DNA from: an uncultured Actinomycetes bacterium
Lineage (GTDB): Bacteria; Actinomycetota; Actinomycetes; Nanopelagicales; Nanopelagicaceae
Length of the DNA: 64,000 nucleotides
Reading direction: 5' to 3'
NCBI GenBank assembly: GCA_903836945.1
Contig: CAILSO010000055.1
Span: 1-64,000, forward strand
Shown here: piece by piece, positions 20,504-32,688 of the stretch
How positions within the stretch are numbered: the stretch's first letter is position 1
How the letters are laid out: each line of letters starts with the position of its first letter
The notes under the pieces: generated by a model
Seen by the model: only the letters and a program-made list of their open reading frames with translations
Told to the model about the DNA's origin: nothing
The model's database searches: none
Position numbers and translations under genes: made by a program

Positions 20504-22258
20504 ATGTCTTCCCCGAAGAACCAAACTCGAAGTAATTACATTCCATCAATTGATGGGCTTCGAACTTTGGCAGTTGCCGCAGTCTTGCTCTATCACCTTG
20601 GCGTTAAGTGGATCCCCGGTGGCTTTCTTGGGGTTGACCTGTTCTTTGTAATCTCTGGATATGTAATCACACGTCTAATTTTGGATTCCATCGAAGGAAT
20701 CAATGGTTTGGACTTGAAAGAATTTTATTGGACTAGGGCTCGTCGATTATTTCCCGGTCTTTTAGCAGTTGTAATTGTAAGCATCATTATTTCGGCAATA
20801 TTTGCACCAGATGCAATTCATAGACTTTTAAGTGATGCCCCCTTTGTTTTAACCGGAACAAACAATTGGCACCTCGTTGCGCTCCATCAAGATTACTTTG
20901 CAGCCAATGGGCGACCACCTCTACTTCAGCACACTTGGTCCCTTGCTGTTGAGGCTCAGTTCTATGCAATCTGGCCACTCATTCTCTATTTCATCTGGCG
21001 CAAATATGGCCGAAAAAATGTCGCGAAGGCGGCGCTGCTAATTGCACTCTCATCTGGCCTTGCCCTCTTCTTATTCTCGATTCGGGTAGATAACAACTCT
21101 TCTTCAAAAGTTAGTCACATCTATTTCGGAACAGACACGCACAGCCTGGGGCTCTTCCTTGGTTCAGCACTTGCGGTTAGTTGGATTCCACGCAATCTAA
21201 CGGCCAATATCTCCCAGCGCGCGCAAGATTTTATCGATGGCATCGGACTCGTTGGGCTATTTGGTTTGCTTTGTACTTTCTTATTTATTAATGAGAGCAA
21301 CGCAACGCTCTATCGTCTTGCTTTTCCACTTGCTGGAATTTTTGGTTGCGCCACCATAATTTCATTAGTTCACCCAGCTTCAAGATTTGCACCGATTTTA
21401 AGTAGCAAGCCTATGATTTGGATTGGCGAACGCTCGTATGGAATTTACCTATGGCACTGGGTCATTTTTCAAATCACCCGGCCATCAATTGATCTAGCTG
21501 CCGCTTCGGCATCAGCGCTAAATGCAGCAAGAATTCTTTTGGTTCTAGCTTGCGCGGATATCTCTCTTCGATATTTGGAGATACCAATTCGCCGTCAAGT
21601 AATACAAAATTGGGTTCGAGGAATTAAATATAGAACCAAGCGCACCCAAAAACATCAGAAAATATTTTTAGCCACATGCATCACCTTGATTAGCCTTCTT
21701 ACAGTTTCTTCGGCAAGCGCTGCTTGGTATCGAAATAATCATGCTGCCAAAATCATTAAAAAAGATACGCCGCTGTCAGAGGTCACAATTAGCGCTGCCA
21801 ATAATGGAATTTGGCTAACTGGCGATTCAATTATTCTCGGTGTAAAAACCCGATTGGCGCAGAAGAAGAGTTTGTCCCTTGTAAATGCTCGAGTTGGGCG
21901 GCAGATCGGCGAGCTCATTGATGTGGTTAAGGCTGATGCGCCGCAAGTTCCAAATTCAGTAATTGTTTTAGATGTTGGAAATAACAATGCTCTGGTAAAA
22001 GCTGATTTGGTCACGCTTATGGAGCTTATAAAACATCAACCTAAAATCATCTTGGTCAATACCGCAGTGCCTCGGGCTTGGCGGGAAGAGAATGATCGAT
22101 TAATTCAAGAGGTTGCAGCGAATTATCCGCAGGTTAAATTAATTGATTGGAATTCGATTTCAAATAATCATCCAGAATTTTTTGCACCTGATGGTGTGCA
22201 CTTAAACGAGAATGGCAACAACGTTTACGCTGCTGCCATTCTCGAAGCCTTGGGGTAA
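20504..22258 (+). CDS. Acyltransferase 3 (OafA/YrhL-like) with C-terminal SGNH domain
   Basis: IPSIDGLRTLAVAAVLLYHLG; C-terminal LTGDSI and DGVHLN motifs. Confidence 0.9.
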   Translation: MSSPKNQTRSNYIPSIDGLRTLAVAAVLLYHLGVKWIPGGFLGVDLFFVISGYVITRLILDSIEGINGLDLKEFYWTRARRLFPGLLAVVIVSIIISAIFAPDAIHRLLSDAPFVLTGTNNWHLVALHQDYFAANGRPPLLQHTWSLAVEAQFYAIWPLILYFIWRKYGRKNVAKAALLIALSSGLALFLFSIRVDNNSSSKVSHIYFGTDTHSLGLFLGSALAVSWIPRNLTANISQRAQDFIDGIGLVGLFGLLCTFLFINESNATLYRLAFPLAGIFGCATIISLVHPASRFAPILSSKPMIWIGERSYGIYLWHWVIFQITRPSIDLAAASASALNAARILLVLACADISLRYLEIPIRRQVIQNWVRGIKYRTKRTQKHQKIFLATCITLISLLTVSSASAAWYRNNHAAKIIKKDTPLSEVTISAANNGIWLTGDSIILGVKTRLAQKKSLSLVNARVGRQIGELIDVVKADAPQVPNSVIVLDVGNNNALVKADLVTLMELIKHQPKIILVNTAVPRAWREENDRLIQEVAANYPQVKLIDWNSISNNHPEFFAPDGVHLNENGNNVYAAAILEALG

Positions 22259-22277
22259 TTAGTTAATAATTAGTTAA
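22256..22277. repeat. Perfect 11-bp tandem direct repeat (TAATTAGTTAA x2) between convergent genes
   Basis: 22256-22266 and 22267-22277 identical. Confidence 0.9.
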
Positions 22278-23181
22278 ATTGTCCTGACAGACCGAAGGCT
22301 GACTTATTTAGAACAGTTGTGCCGAGAATTGTTTGTCCATCAGAGTAAACAGCTGAAACTCGGAATGAAGACCAACCTGTTGCAGCACTCTTAGTAACAT
22401 CAATAGAGAGTTGTGATGCTGGAAGGGTTGAAATTAACTTCCAAGCACCGCCATTAACACTGATCTCTACATTGTAATTAGCAATTCCGGTTGAGCTCAT
22501 AGGAGCCTTCCAAGAAATTGTTGCACCGTTGGATGTTAGGTGTGAGTTAATGCTTTGTGGTCCCTCGTGTCCCGCAGTCGCTGCAGATGGGGTACTTGCA
22601 CTGCTAGCCGCTGGTGCTGCAGAAGTTGAAGTTGCTGGTGCCGCAGATGCAGATGTAGATGTAGCGGGTGCTGCTGAGGCAACAGGTGTTGCAGGAGCAG
22701 AGCTCTTTGAGTTTGAAGAGTTACGTGAGACGACGATTAGCGCCAAAATTACTATTCCAACAATAACTGCAAGAACAACACGACTAGATGACTTAGAAGT
22801 CTCCTTTGTCACTTTCGTGGTTTCGGCTGGATTTGTTACGCCAGGCTTTTTTGTCGATGTATTTGTAGATAGCGCTGCTGGTATTGATGCACCAGGAGTG
22901 CGTGAATAAGAATTTGGAACTGGTGGAATAACAATTGAGGCTGTTGAAGATGCTACTTTGGAAGAACGCTTGGCAACTTTCTTCGAAGACTTCTTAACGG
23001 CCTTCTTAGCGCTCTTCTTTACTGCCTTCTTGGCAGTCTTTTTGACACTCTTCTTAGCTGAAGTCTTCTTGGCGGAAGTCTTTTTAGCGCTCTTCTTTAC
23101 TGCCTTCTTGACAGACTTCTTTGCGCTCTTCTTAACAGCTGACTTCTTAGCAACTTTCTTTGCGCTCTTCTTTACTGCCAC
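22270..23181 (-). CDS. Membrane protein with histone-H1-like Lys/Ala N-terminal domain, one TM helix and a C-terminal fibronectin-III-like domain
   Basis: KKSAKK repeats at residues 1-70; TM VVLAVIVGIVILALIVV; FN3-like tail PQSINSHLTSNGATISWKAP...NYNVEISVNGG. Confidence 0.75.
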   Translation of the reverse strand: MAVKKSAKKVAKKSAVKKSAKKSVKKAVKKSAKKTSAKKTSAKKSVKKTAKKAVKKSAKKAVKKSSKKVAKRSSKVASSTASIVIPPVPNSYSRTPGASIPAALSTNTSTKKPGVTNPAETTKVTKETSKSSSRVVLAVIVGIVILALIVVSRNSSNSKSSAPATPVASAAPATSTSASAAPATSTSAAPAASSASTPSAATAGHEGPQSINSHLTSNGATISWKAPMSSTGIANYNVEISVNGGAWKLISTLPASQLSIDVTKSAATGWSSFRVSAVYSDGQTILGTTVLNKSAFGLSGQFN

Positions 23182-23295
23182 GGTTACTCCTTATTTATTA
23201 GCGATCTCGGTCTTGAAAAATAACTATCTGTGCGGCTCGCACAACGGTTTAAGAATAGCGCAGAGATGCGTCGTGGATACCAAACCGAAGCGGCA

Positions 23296-23910
23296 TCAAA
23301 GCAAACGGGTGATCTGCGGGGCGATTTTACGCATCGCCTGCCCACGGTGGCTGATCAAATCCTTAGCTCCATGCGCAAATTGCGCCAAAGTTAACTCTGA
23401 TCCGATTGGTTGAAAAATTGGGTCATAGCCAAACCCGGCGCTTCCTCTCGGGCTTTGCGTGATGAGCCCTTCCAAACTCCCTGACTCTACTAATTCAATT
23501 TCGCCATTTGGGTGGTTCTCTGGGAAGACCAAAGTAACGACACAAACAAATTGCGCACCACGTTTTTCCTCTGGCGTATCTTGAAGTTGCTCCAGTACCT
23601 TATTTATATTGGCTAAATCATCGCCATGTACACCCGCCCACCTAGCCGAAAATATTCCCGGGTCGCCATTTAGTGCATTAATACAAAGTCCACTGTCATC
23701 TGCAATTGCTGGAAGATTTGTAAAGACGCTAACTTCGCGAGATTTCAATAAGGAATTTTCTAAAAAACTCTTACCGGTCTCCTCTACATCAGGGAGATCT
23801 GGAAAATCTGCTAATCCCAGAACTTTTATATCACTTGCATACTCGGCAAGCATTCGTTCGAACTCCGCCACTTTTCCCAGATTGCGAGTAGCTAAAACTA
23901 TTTCTCGCAT
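23296..23910 (-). CDS. rdgB: XTP/dITP diphosphatase (RdgB/HAM1)
   Basis: MREIVLATRNLGKVAEF; ADDSGLCINALNGDPGIFSARWAG; GFGYDPIF. Confidence 0.95.
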   Translation of the reverse strand: MREIVLATRNLGKVAEFERMLAEYASDIKVLGLADFPDLPDVEETGKSFLENSLLKSREVSVFTNLPAIADDSGLCINALNGDPGIFSARWAGVHGDDLANINKVLEQLQDTPEEKRGAQFVCVVTLVFPENHPNGEIELVESGSLEGLITQSPRGSAGFGYDPIFQPIGSELTLAQFAHGAKDLISHRGQAMRKIAPQITRLL

Positions 23911-23945
23911 TTTTAAGTGGCCCTTACTTCTATTTTCTAAAGTGA

Positions 23946-24680
23946 TTACTTTGTGGCTAGCGCAGATTGCTGAAGTTTATTGAGCTCGGCGCACCCCTTG
24001 GTGCCTAAATCCAATAATGAGTTGAGAAGATTACGATCAAATGGCTTGCCTTCAGCGGTGCCCTGAACTTCGACAAAGTTTCCATCTGCGGTACAAACAA
24101 TATTCATATCAGTATCAGCGGTGACATCTTCCTCGTAGCAAAGATCAAGCATGGGTGTACCGTTAATAATTCCAACACTTATTGCCGAAACACCTTGGAT
24201 CAATGGTTGCTTGGCAGGTGAGATATGACCTTGTGCCTTCGCCCAGTTGATGGCATCGACTAAAGCAACGTAGGCACCAGTGATTGATGCGGTTCGGGTT
24301 CCGCCATCGGCTTGCAATACATCGCAATCGATCACAATTGTATTTTCGCCAAGTGCATCCATATCAACGATGGCACGAAGGGAACGACCAACAAGTCTGG
24401 AAATTTCTTGGGTACGGCCACCAAGTTTGCCTTTAACACTCTCGCGATCAGAACGTGAGTGTGTTGCTCTAGGCAACATTGCATATTCCGAAGTCACCCA
24501 GCCTTTTCCTTTACCAGTCAACCAACGTGGCACTCCTGGGGTGAAGGATGCAACACAAAGAACTCGAGTATTTCCAAACTCAACTAATACTGAGCCCTCG
24601 GCATTGTTTAACCAGTTACGAGTGAATTTAACTTCGCGAAGTGAATCTGTTGCGCGAGCGCCAATACGTTCATTGCTCAT
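23946..24680 (-). CDS. rph: Ribonuclease PH
   Basis: [42 protein letters not shown]. Confidence 0.95.
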   Translation of the reverse strand: MSNERIGARATDSLREVKFTRNWLNNAEGSVLVEFGNTRVLCVASFTPGVPRWLTGKGKGWVTSEYAMLPRATHSRSDRESVKGKLGGRTQEISRLVGRSLRAIVDMDALGENTIVIDCDVLQADGGTRTASITGAYVALVDAINWAKAQGHISPAKQPLIQGVSAISVGIINGTPMLDLCYEEDVTADTDMNIVCTADGNFVEVQGTAEGKPFDRNLLNSLLDLGTKGCAELNKLQQSALATK

Positions 24681-24715
24681 GTTGTTGTTCTTCTCTCTTG
24701 TTTTGGAAATCTAAC

Positions 24716-25531
24716 TTAGGATATTTGCTTTTCAACTTTTACAACTTCGGGACCTAAAAAGCGGCGGGCCAGAGTTGCAAATAATTCACTATCTCCGGTT
24801 GATACGAATTTGTAGGTCGGCTTGTGACCATCGCTTAGAAGATTTTTTTCAACTAGAACGCGATATAAATCTTTTGCGGTCTCCTCCGCGCTTGAAACTA
24901 AAGTCACATCATTTCCCATTACATATGAGATTACGCCAGTTAGCAGTGGGTAGTGGGTACAACCTAAGACCAAGGTATCTATCTTTTTATCAATCAGCGG
25001 TTGCAAATATTGCTTGGTTACTTCGGTAATTTCTCTTCCAGAAGTTTCACCACGTTCGACGAACTCGGTAAGGCGCGGGCAGGCCACTGAGGTGATATCT
25101 AACTGCGGAAGAGCCGCGAAAGCATCTAAGTAGGCACCAGATTCAACTGTTGCAGTTGTTCCGATCACTCCGATTTTTCCGCTGCGGGTGGCAGATACCG
25201 CGCGACGAGCGGCTGGTTGGATCACTTCTATTACTGGAATTTCATATCGTTCACGTGCATCGCGCAACATCGCGGCGCTTGCTGTATTGCAAGCGATCAC
25301 AATTGCTTTACATCCGGCGGCAACCAACTGATCCAAGATTTCGAGGGAGAAGGTTCTAACTTCCGCTAATGGGCGCGGGCCGTAAGGACCTCGGGCGCTA
25401 TCGCCAACATAAAGAATTGATTCACCGGGTAGTTGATCAATAATTGCTCTTGCAACCGTTAGGCCACCAACACCGGAATCAAAAATTCCGATCGGTGATT
25501 GTGCATTAACTACCGGATTACTCACTTGCAA
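24716..25531 (-). CDS. murI: Glutamate racemase
   Basis: [35 protein letters not shown]. Confidence 0.95.
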   Translation of the reverse strand: MQVSNPVVNAQSPIGIFDSGVGGLTVARAIIDQLPGESILYVGDSARGPYGPRPLAEVRTFSLEILDQLVAAGCKAIVIACNTASAAMLRDARERYEIPVIEVIQPAARRAVSATRSGKIGVIGTTATVESGAYLDAFAALPQLDITSVACPRLTEFVERGETSGREITEVTKQYLQPLIDKKIDTLVLGCTHYPLLTGVISYVMGNDVTLVSSAEETAKDLYRVLVEKNLLSDGHKPTYKFVSTGDSELFATLARRFLGPEVVKVEKQIS

Positions 25532-25534
25532 ATT

Positions 25535-26778
<1,244 letters not shown>

Positions 26779-26829
26779 ACCTTTATTATTCTAGATAAGT
26801 GCAATATGTGCCAACTCGAGTGATGTTAA

Positions 26830-27252
26830 CTAAAACTCGCTAATGATTTGAACCGGCTCTTCAGTTACAACCCCATCAATAATTCGATAAGAACGAAATT
26901 CATTCTCAGGTGCAATCTCTTTGCGGGTAGAGACGAGCACGTAATGAGCCCCTGGCTCGGAGGCATAGGCAATATCGGTGCGAGAGGGGTAAGCCTGCGT
27001 TTCCGTATGTGAGTGATAAACAACGACAATCTCTTCATCTAAATCATCAATCTCACGATAAAGGTTTAATAAATCCTTTGAATCAAATTCGTAAAAGGTC
27101 GGTGAGGCAGCAGCATTGATCATCGGCTTGTGGCGGATTGGTTTATCACTGCCAATCGGTCCCAGAATTACCCCACAACATTCATCTGGGTACTCGGCAA
27201 TGGATTGCGCAACTATTGCATCCACATGGCTTTGAAGAATTCGCAATGTCAC
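26830..27252 (-). CDS. mec: JAB1/MPN (JAMM) metalloprotease, Mec-like
   Basis: JAMM motif HSHTETQAYPSRTD; upstream Glu; beside cysO/cysM. Confidence 0.9.
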   Translation of the reverse strand: MTLRILQSHVDAIVAQSIAEYPDECCGVILGPIGSDKPIRHKPMINAAASPTFYEFDSKDLLNLYREIDDLDEEIVVVYHSHTETQAYPSRTDIAYASEPGAHYVLVSTRKEIAPENEFRSYRIIDGVVTEEPVQIISEF

Positions 27253-27282
27253 GATGGAAGTCTAACCCGAAGAGAGATTTCC

Positions 27283-27831
27283 TTATAAATTATCGAGTAA
27301 ATTTCCTTGCAACCAACCAAGCCAGAAATAGACTGCATGAACCGATTTTTCAGGTTCGCTATCTGGCATAAGTTCAAATTTTTCAAAACTACCCTCATTT
27401 ATTTCCAGCCGGACAGAGAGCGCAATGCGCAGATCATTTAGCGCAGTCAACCAAATATCGCCATCGAGGTTTTCGATTATCCCCCCATGATCTCCGTCAA
27501 CCAATATTGCTAGCTCTTCGCGAATAATTCGCAGATTACGCTGCTTACTACTTCTGAGGGCTGGCTCGGTATACCGGCGAAAATCAGAGGCGGCCTCTGG
27601 ATCAGCATAAGCATTAGGTAATAACCGAAGTAACACTGGATCTTCTGGGGTAACAATTTCAGAAGGCATGGCTAGTAATTGGGCAAGTGGATCAGATGTG
27701 TCGTAGTGATGGAAGAAATCGCCTTCACCTAGAAGTTCTAATAGTTGCTCCGCAAGGTTGATCAAAATATGGGCTTCATCCAAGGTTAGCTCTAAGGAAA
27801 ATGAACCTCCTACCTTTTCAAAGTTAGACAT
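27283..27831 (-). CDS. DUF2017 family protein
   Basis: Position between clpS and mec; LRLLPNAYADPEAASDFRRYTE pattern. Confidence 0.85.
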   Translation of the reverse strand: MSNFEKVGGSFSLELTLDEAHILINLAEQLLELLGEGDFFHHYDTSDPLAQLLAMPSEIVTPEDPVLLRLLPNAYADPEAASDFRRYTEPALRSSKQRNLRIIREELAILVDGDHGGIIENLDGDIWLTALNDLRIALSVRLEINEGSFEKFELMPDSEPEKSVHAVYFWLGWLQGNLLDNL

Positions 27832-28130
27832 TAAATTTTGTCATCTCTTTGAAGTGTGGCCCAAAGACCATGCTCGTGAAGGCGTTGCACATCGCGCTCC
27901 ATCTCTTCGCGACTTCCACTAGAGACAACAGCTCGACCCTCAACATGAACTTGCATCATTAATTCGTGAGCTCGCTCTTTTGAAAAACCAAATAACTTTA
28001 TAAAAACATGAGTTACATATCCCATTAAATTAACTGGGTCATCCCAAACAATGGTGACCCATGGACGATCAACCAAATGATCTAGGCTCAAATCACCTTC
28101 GGTGCGAGTGTCGAATTTGGTAGCCATCAT
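27831..28130 (-). CDS. clpS: ATP-dependent Clp protease adaptor ClpS
   Basis: [21 protein letters not shown]...[19 protein letters not shown]. Confidence 0.95.
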   Translation of the reverse strand: MMATKFDTRTEGDLSLDHLVDRPWVTIVWDDPVNLMGYVTHVFIKLFGFSKERAHELMMQVHVEGRAVVSSGSREEMERDVQRLHEHGLWATLQRDDKI

Positions 28131-28132
28131 TC

Positions 28133-29923
28133 CTACCTTATTAGCACGGATAGCGAATCGGTCATCGACTGGCCAAAAGTCGCGTCAGCGCCAGAGCTAA
28201 TTGCTATTTTTATAACTCCCTTAGCACTGGGGGTGTAACTAAACTTAAAGTTGCCGCTGCTATCGCTAGTTGTTGTATTTATTGGATCTGGTAGGCCATT
28301 AATCAAAAGGGTGACGGTACTTCCAGCAGTCTTGGGTTGAAGCGAACCGGTAATGAAATAGGTGCTACCCAACTTCATAGATGTGGGCGCGCTCCAGGAA
28401 ATTAGATGCCCGATGGCTATGTTTTTGAGTTGCGAAAGCCCGGCCAAACGTTCCCATGATGCATCAGAGCTAATTCGTAGTTGTGAATTGTTTCCCAAAA
28501 GTAGTTTTGCAAAGATCGTTCCATCTTGTGCGGTATTAGCTACAAAGGCTGGGCGCCAATCTTGGGCACCATTTTTCACTTCGATTCGAGCTGGAATTCC
28601 AGCAAGCGCACGGCCATCGGGAAGTTTAAGTGTTCCGGTAACTGCAATTGATCTTCCATAGGACTGCGAATCAACATCAGTAACTAAGGTCGCAACCACA
28701 GAATCAGGTGCGATGGTTTTAGCCAAATCACGAATCGCGCTAGTTGCAAGTGGATCTTCCATTCCTAGCGTCCACTGTGCCAAGCCTCCCAATCGATATT
28801 TTGCGACCAGGCTTGCCCGCAATGCAAAAGACTTTTGATCTTGGTACCAAACTGTGCGGCTCGCCGTACAAGTGGTTGCTAAACCTGAAGCAGTATTTCC
28901 GTTATATATTTTTTGATAATTGAAAGTACTTTCACCATAAGTTTCATTAAATGTGGGAGTTGCTCCGTAGCTTGCTGCCAGATTTGTCGCATCGCGCATT
29001 ACAAAGGTAGCCGCCTTCGCTGAAGTCTTTACAATCGCCGCAACATCCACCGGGCAAGTTCCATCAACTTTTGTAACCCAATCGCGGCCATAGCCGGCAA
29101 TGCCAACAAAAACTTTGGAGGCTGGCATTGAAGCCACCGCCCATTTAATTGCATCTTCCGTCCAAGTAATTGGTCCAATTGGTCCGGGCGTAGTCGTCGA
29201 ATAGTCATAGCTCATTATTCGAAGGCGATCGATAAATTGCGCAATATGTGGCCAGTCATACACATAATAGCCCTTCTTCCCGGATGCTGGGTCGAAGGCA
29301 ACTGGAGTTGTTACAGATAAGACTTTTCCTTGTAGATGAAGCGCTGTAGAAAGCTCGCTTATAAAGCGAACCCAATTGGGCGCAGTTGTTGTCCAAGTTG
29401 TATTCCCATCAACAAATGCAAAATTCTCAAAATCTAGATCAATCCCGTTATATGAATTTGTCATCGACAAATTAACAAGTGCACGAACCAGATTTGCCCG
29501 AGCCGAATCTTTTGCGAGTACCGCTGCCAGGACACCTTTATTAGTTCCATCAGTTATGGTTGGAATTATCGTGAAATTCATACTTTGCAAAGTTGCAATC
29601 GGAACAGAGATTGGAACCGATGGATTTGCCGGAGTATATAAATCTGTAATTGTGTTCTCGTCTTTTACGGTGTACCAGAATGGTGAAACATCTCGAATCA
29701 GATCTGAGTTTTGAACCGCAGAAGGAAGCGCGGTCTTCATTCCATAGTACGGAAGCCAGCCCGTTAAAATTTTTCGAGGTGGGTTATCGGCTTTTGCCGT
29801 CAAAGAATAAGAGCTGCTAAAGAAAATTAGAGAGCTAAGGGTAAATACTGATAATAATTTTAAATAATTTTGCCCTCGCGAGAAATTTTGATCTCGATGG
29901 CTACTCTTTTTTGAGGCCGTCAT
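28133..29923 (-). CDS. Exported glycoside hydrolase family 18-like protein with C-terminal Ig-like region
   Basis: Signal-like N-terminus; DxxDxE-type motif [31 protein letters not shown]. Confidence 0.85.
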   Translation of the reverse strand: MTASKKSSHRDQNFSRGQNYLKLLSVFTLSSLIFFSSSYSLTAKADNPPRKILTGWLPYYGMKTALPSAVQNSDLIRDVSPFWYTVKDENTITDLYTPANPSVPISVPIATLQSMNFTIIPTITDGTNKGVLAAVLAKDSARANLVRALVNLSMTNSYNGIDLDFENFAFVDGNTTWTTTAPNWVRFISELSTALHLQGKVLSVTTPVAFDPASGKKGYYVYDWPHIAQFIDRLRIMSYDYSTTTPGPIGPITWTEDAIKWAVASMPASKVFVGIAGYGRDWVTKVDGTCPVDVAAIVKTSAKAATFVMRDATNLAASYGATPTFNETYGESTFNYQKIYNGNTASGLATTCTASRTVWYQDQKSFALRASLVAKYRLGGLAQWTLGMEDPLATSAIRDLAKTIAPDSVVATLVTDVDSQSYGRSIAVTGTLKLPDGRALAGIPARIEVKNGAQDWRPAFVANTAQDGTIFAKLLLGNNSQLRISSDASWERLAGLSQLKNIAIGHLISWSAPTSMKLGSTYFITGSLQPKTAGSTVTLLINGLPDPINTTTSDSSGNFKFSYTPSAKGVIKIAISSGADATFGQSMTDSLSVLIR

Positions 29924-30203
29924 AAATCTTTTTACATGTTGGACAGATCGGAAATTTTTCCGGGTCTCGACTAGGTACCCATTTCTTGCCGCAAAGCGCT
30001 CGGACAGGCTTTCCAGTTACTGCCGATTCAACGATCTTCTCTTTACGAACATAATGGGAAAAACGCTCGTGATCGCCATCTTCTAATTCTTCGCGTACTT
30101 CTTCCTCGGTCTGCTTAGTAAGTAAGTCCGAAAATGGCTCTAGACCTGTATCGGGCAATCCAACACCTGCGCCAGTTGATTCTCTGCGCGTAAAGATTCC
30201 CAT
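29901..30203 (-). CDS. DUF3039 family protein (Cys-containing)
   Basis: [51 protein letters not shown]. Confidence 0.85.
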   Translation of the reverse strand: MGIFTRRESTGAGVGLPDTGLEPFSDLLTKQTEEEVREELEDGDHERFSHYVRKEKIVESAVTGKPVRALCGKKWVPSRDPEKFPICPTCKKIYDGLKKE

Positions 30204-30230
30204 GCATGAGATTCTACCGATAGGTCTTCT

Positions 30231-31217
30231 TTGATGACGGAATTAGCATATTATTTAGAGATGAAAGATCTACTTCGCACTGAACATCTATCGCGTGCCG
30301 ATGTGGATCTACTCCTAGACACTGCCGCAAGTTTTGCCAGCAACCCACTTCGCGAAACGGATGCACTCGCTCATAAGAGCGTTGCTATCTACATGACCAA
30401 ATCTTCAACTCGTACCCGCTTGGCCTCTGAGACCGCAGTTGCACACTTAGGTGGTCATCCGATGTTTCTACGTGGTGATGATCTACAGATTGGTCGCGGT
30501 GAAACAATCGCAGATACCGCCCGAGTTATTAGTGGCTTTGCTAGCGCGCTAATTGTCCGCACCTTTGCACAAAGTGATGTTGACGAACTTGGAAAGTACG
30601 CCAGCATCCCAGTTATTAATGGCTTAACTGATACCGATCACCCAACTCAACTCTTAGCTGATTGGTTAACCATTCGGGAAGTTTTTGGTAAAGATATTGC
30701 CGGAAGAAAATTTACATATATCGGCGATGGCAACAACATGGCACATGCTTGGTTAACAATGGGCGCAATTCTTGGAGCGCATGTTGTGGTTGCTACTCCT
30801 CCTGGAAAATGGGCACCGGCGCACGATGCTGTGGCTGTAGCAAAGAAGATTGCTAAAAATAGTGGGGCAAAAATTGAAGTTCTCACCGATCCGGAGATCG
30901 CAGCAAAAGATGCTTCAGTTTTATATGCAGATGTATGGATGTCCATGGGCGATCCCGAACATCTTCGAGCCGAAAAGTTAGCTGCTCTTGCACCTTACGC
31001 AATTACCCAACAACTTATGGATCTGACCACAAAGGATTCAATTTTTATGCACTGCCTACCAGCGCATCGCGGTGAGGAAGTAAGTGCCGAAGTTATCGAT
31101 GGGCCAAAATCTGTTATTTGGCGGGAAGCCTTTCACCGTCGTAGCACGATTCAAGCAATTCTCTATCACCTTAACCGTAGCGAGCTCCAAGGTAACCCAG
31201 AATTTGGACAAAATTAA
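30231..31217 (+). CDS. argF: Ornithine carbamoyltransferase (start may be ATG at 30261)
   Basis: KSSTRTRLASE; HPTQLLADWLTI; FMHCLPAHRGEEV. Confidence 0.93.
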   Translation: MMTELAYYLEMKDLLRTEHLSRADVDLLLDTAASFASNPLRETDALAHKSVAIYMTKSSTRTRLASETAVAHLGGHPMFLRGDDLQIGRGETIADTARVISGFASALIVRTFAQSDVDELGKYASIPVINGLTDTDHPTQLLADWLTIREVFGKDIAGRKFTYIGDGNNMAHAWLTMGAILGAHVVVATPPGKWAPAHDAVAVAKKIAKNSGAKIEVLTDPEIAAKDASVLYADVWMSMGDPEHLRAEKLAALAPYAITQQLMDLTTKDSIFMHCLPAHRGEEVSAEVIDGPKSVIWREAFHRRSTIQAILYHLNRSELQGNPEFGQN

Positions 31218-31273
31218 GAAAAATCTAAGCGGATTTTGTAGTTAAATTCCCTAACAAGGACTAATCTTTTGAA

Positions 31274-32404
31274 ATGCGAATCGCTGTAGCCAAAGAGATC
31301 AGATCGGGCGAGGCTCGAGTAGCTCTTGTTCCAGATATTATTTCAAAATTAACTAAAGCTGGATTAGAAGTTGTAATTGAATCTGGTGCCGGCACCGCTT
31401 CAGGTTTTACCGACGAGCAATACACCAGCGCTGGCGCGATTGTTAAATCTGGAAATGTAATCTCCGATGCTGATGTTGTTGCATCCGTAACCGCGCTAAC
31501 CCCAGATCAGATAAAAACTTTGAAAAAGGGCGCCTTAACAATCTCCTTCCTTTCACCAACGACCCAAGTTGATTCAATAGAGGCCGCAGCAAATCACGGC
31601 GTCACCGCCCTCTCACTTGAATTAGTACCGCGCATCTCCAGAGCACAATCAATGGATGCCTTAACCTCACAGGCCCTTTGTGCTGGATATCGTGCATCAC
31701 TTGTTGCCGCAGAACTTTCACCCCGGTTCTTTCCATTATTAATGACAGCTGCCGGAACTGTTACGCCAGCTCAAGTAGTTGTCTTGGGCGCTGGAGTAGC
31801 TGGTCTTCAGGCAATCGCAACTGCTAAACGATTGGGTGCGGTTGTAAGTGCATATGACGTGCGCCCTTCATCAGCCGATGAAGTTAAGTCGATGGGCGCA
31901 AAGTTCATCACGCTAGAACTCGAGGCACTTGAAGGCAGCGGTGGTTATGCCCGCGAAATGACAGAAGAACGCGCCGCCAAACAACGAGAACTTCTTACTC
32001 CTTATTTAACTGCGGCAGATGTTGTAATCACTACCGCCGCAGTTCCAGGTCGTCCAGCTCCTAGATTGGTTACCGGCGAGATGCTCTCTGCAATGAGATC
32101 GGGTTCAGTGATCGTTGATTTAGCCGCTGAAACTGGTGGCAATGTCGAAGGCTCAAAGCCTGGCGAAACAATTACTACTGCAAATGGCGTAGTTCTTTGG
32201 GGCGGCAAGGATGTTCCATCCCAATTGCCATTTCACGCTTCGATGCTCTTCTCGCGTAACGTCGTAAATCTTTTATTACTAATGACCAAGAGCGTTGATG
32301 GGAAGCCAACTGGCGATGTAATTCCAGATTTCGCAGATGAAATTATCGATGCAGCAACACTTACATTTAATGGATCACGACGTACTCCGGAGGGTAAGAA
32401 ATGA
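31274..32404 (+). CDS. pntAA: NAD(P) transhydrogenase subunit alpha part 1
   Basis: MRIAVAKEIRSGEARVALVPD; VLGAGVAGLQAIATAKRLGA. Confidence 0.93.
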   Translation: MRIAVAKEIRSGEARVALVPDIISKLTKAGLEVVIESGAGTASGFTDEQYTSAGAIVKSGNVISDADVVASVTALTPDQIKTLKKGALTISFLSPTTQVDSIEAAANHGVTALSLELVPRISRAQSMDALTSQALCAGYRASLVAAELSPRFFPLLMTAAGTVTPAQVVVLGAGVAGLQAIATAKRLGAVVSAYDVRPSSADEVKSMGAKFITLELEALEGSGGYAREMTEERAAKQRELLTPYLTAADVVITTAAVPGRPAPRLVTGEMLSAMRSGSVIVDLAAETGGNVEGSKPGETITTANGVVLWGGKDVPSQLPFHASMLFSRNVVNLLLLMTKSVDGKPTGDVIPDFADEIIDAATLTFNGSRRTPEGKK

Positions 32405-32688
32405 CAACAATGGCTATCTTGACCATCTTTCTTCTCTCGATCTTCGTGGGATTTGAAGTTGTCGCAAAAGTTTCAACAACGCTGCACACTCCCCTGATGT
32501 CTGGTGCGAATGCCATTCACGGAATTATTTTGGTGGGTGCAATTCTCGTTGCCGATAAGGCCACTAGTACTTTAGAGACCACGCTATCGATCTTGGCCGT
32601 TGTACTTGCCACAATAAATATGGTTGGCGGCTTTGTCGTTACCGACCGCATGCTGGAGATGTTCAAAGGCAAAGGCGGTAAGAAATAA
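32401..32688 (+). CDS. pntAB: NAD(P) transhydrogenase subunit alpha part 2
   Basis: FVGFEVVAKVSTTLHTPLMSGANAIHGII. Confidence 0.93.
   Translation: MTTMAILTIFLLSIFVGFEVVAKVSTTLHTPLMSGANAIHGIILVGAILVADKATSTLETTLSILAVVLATINMVGGFVVTDRMLEMFKGKGGKK

Noticed and set aside
22958-23413. 151-aa plus-strand ORF opposite the Lys-rich gene
   Set aside because: Repetitive Phe/Leu/Ala translation is the antisense of AAG/GCT-rich Lys/Ala repeats; extends into rdgB antisense.
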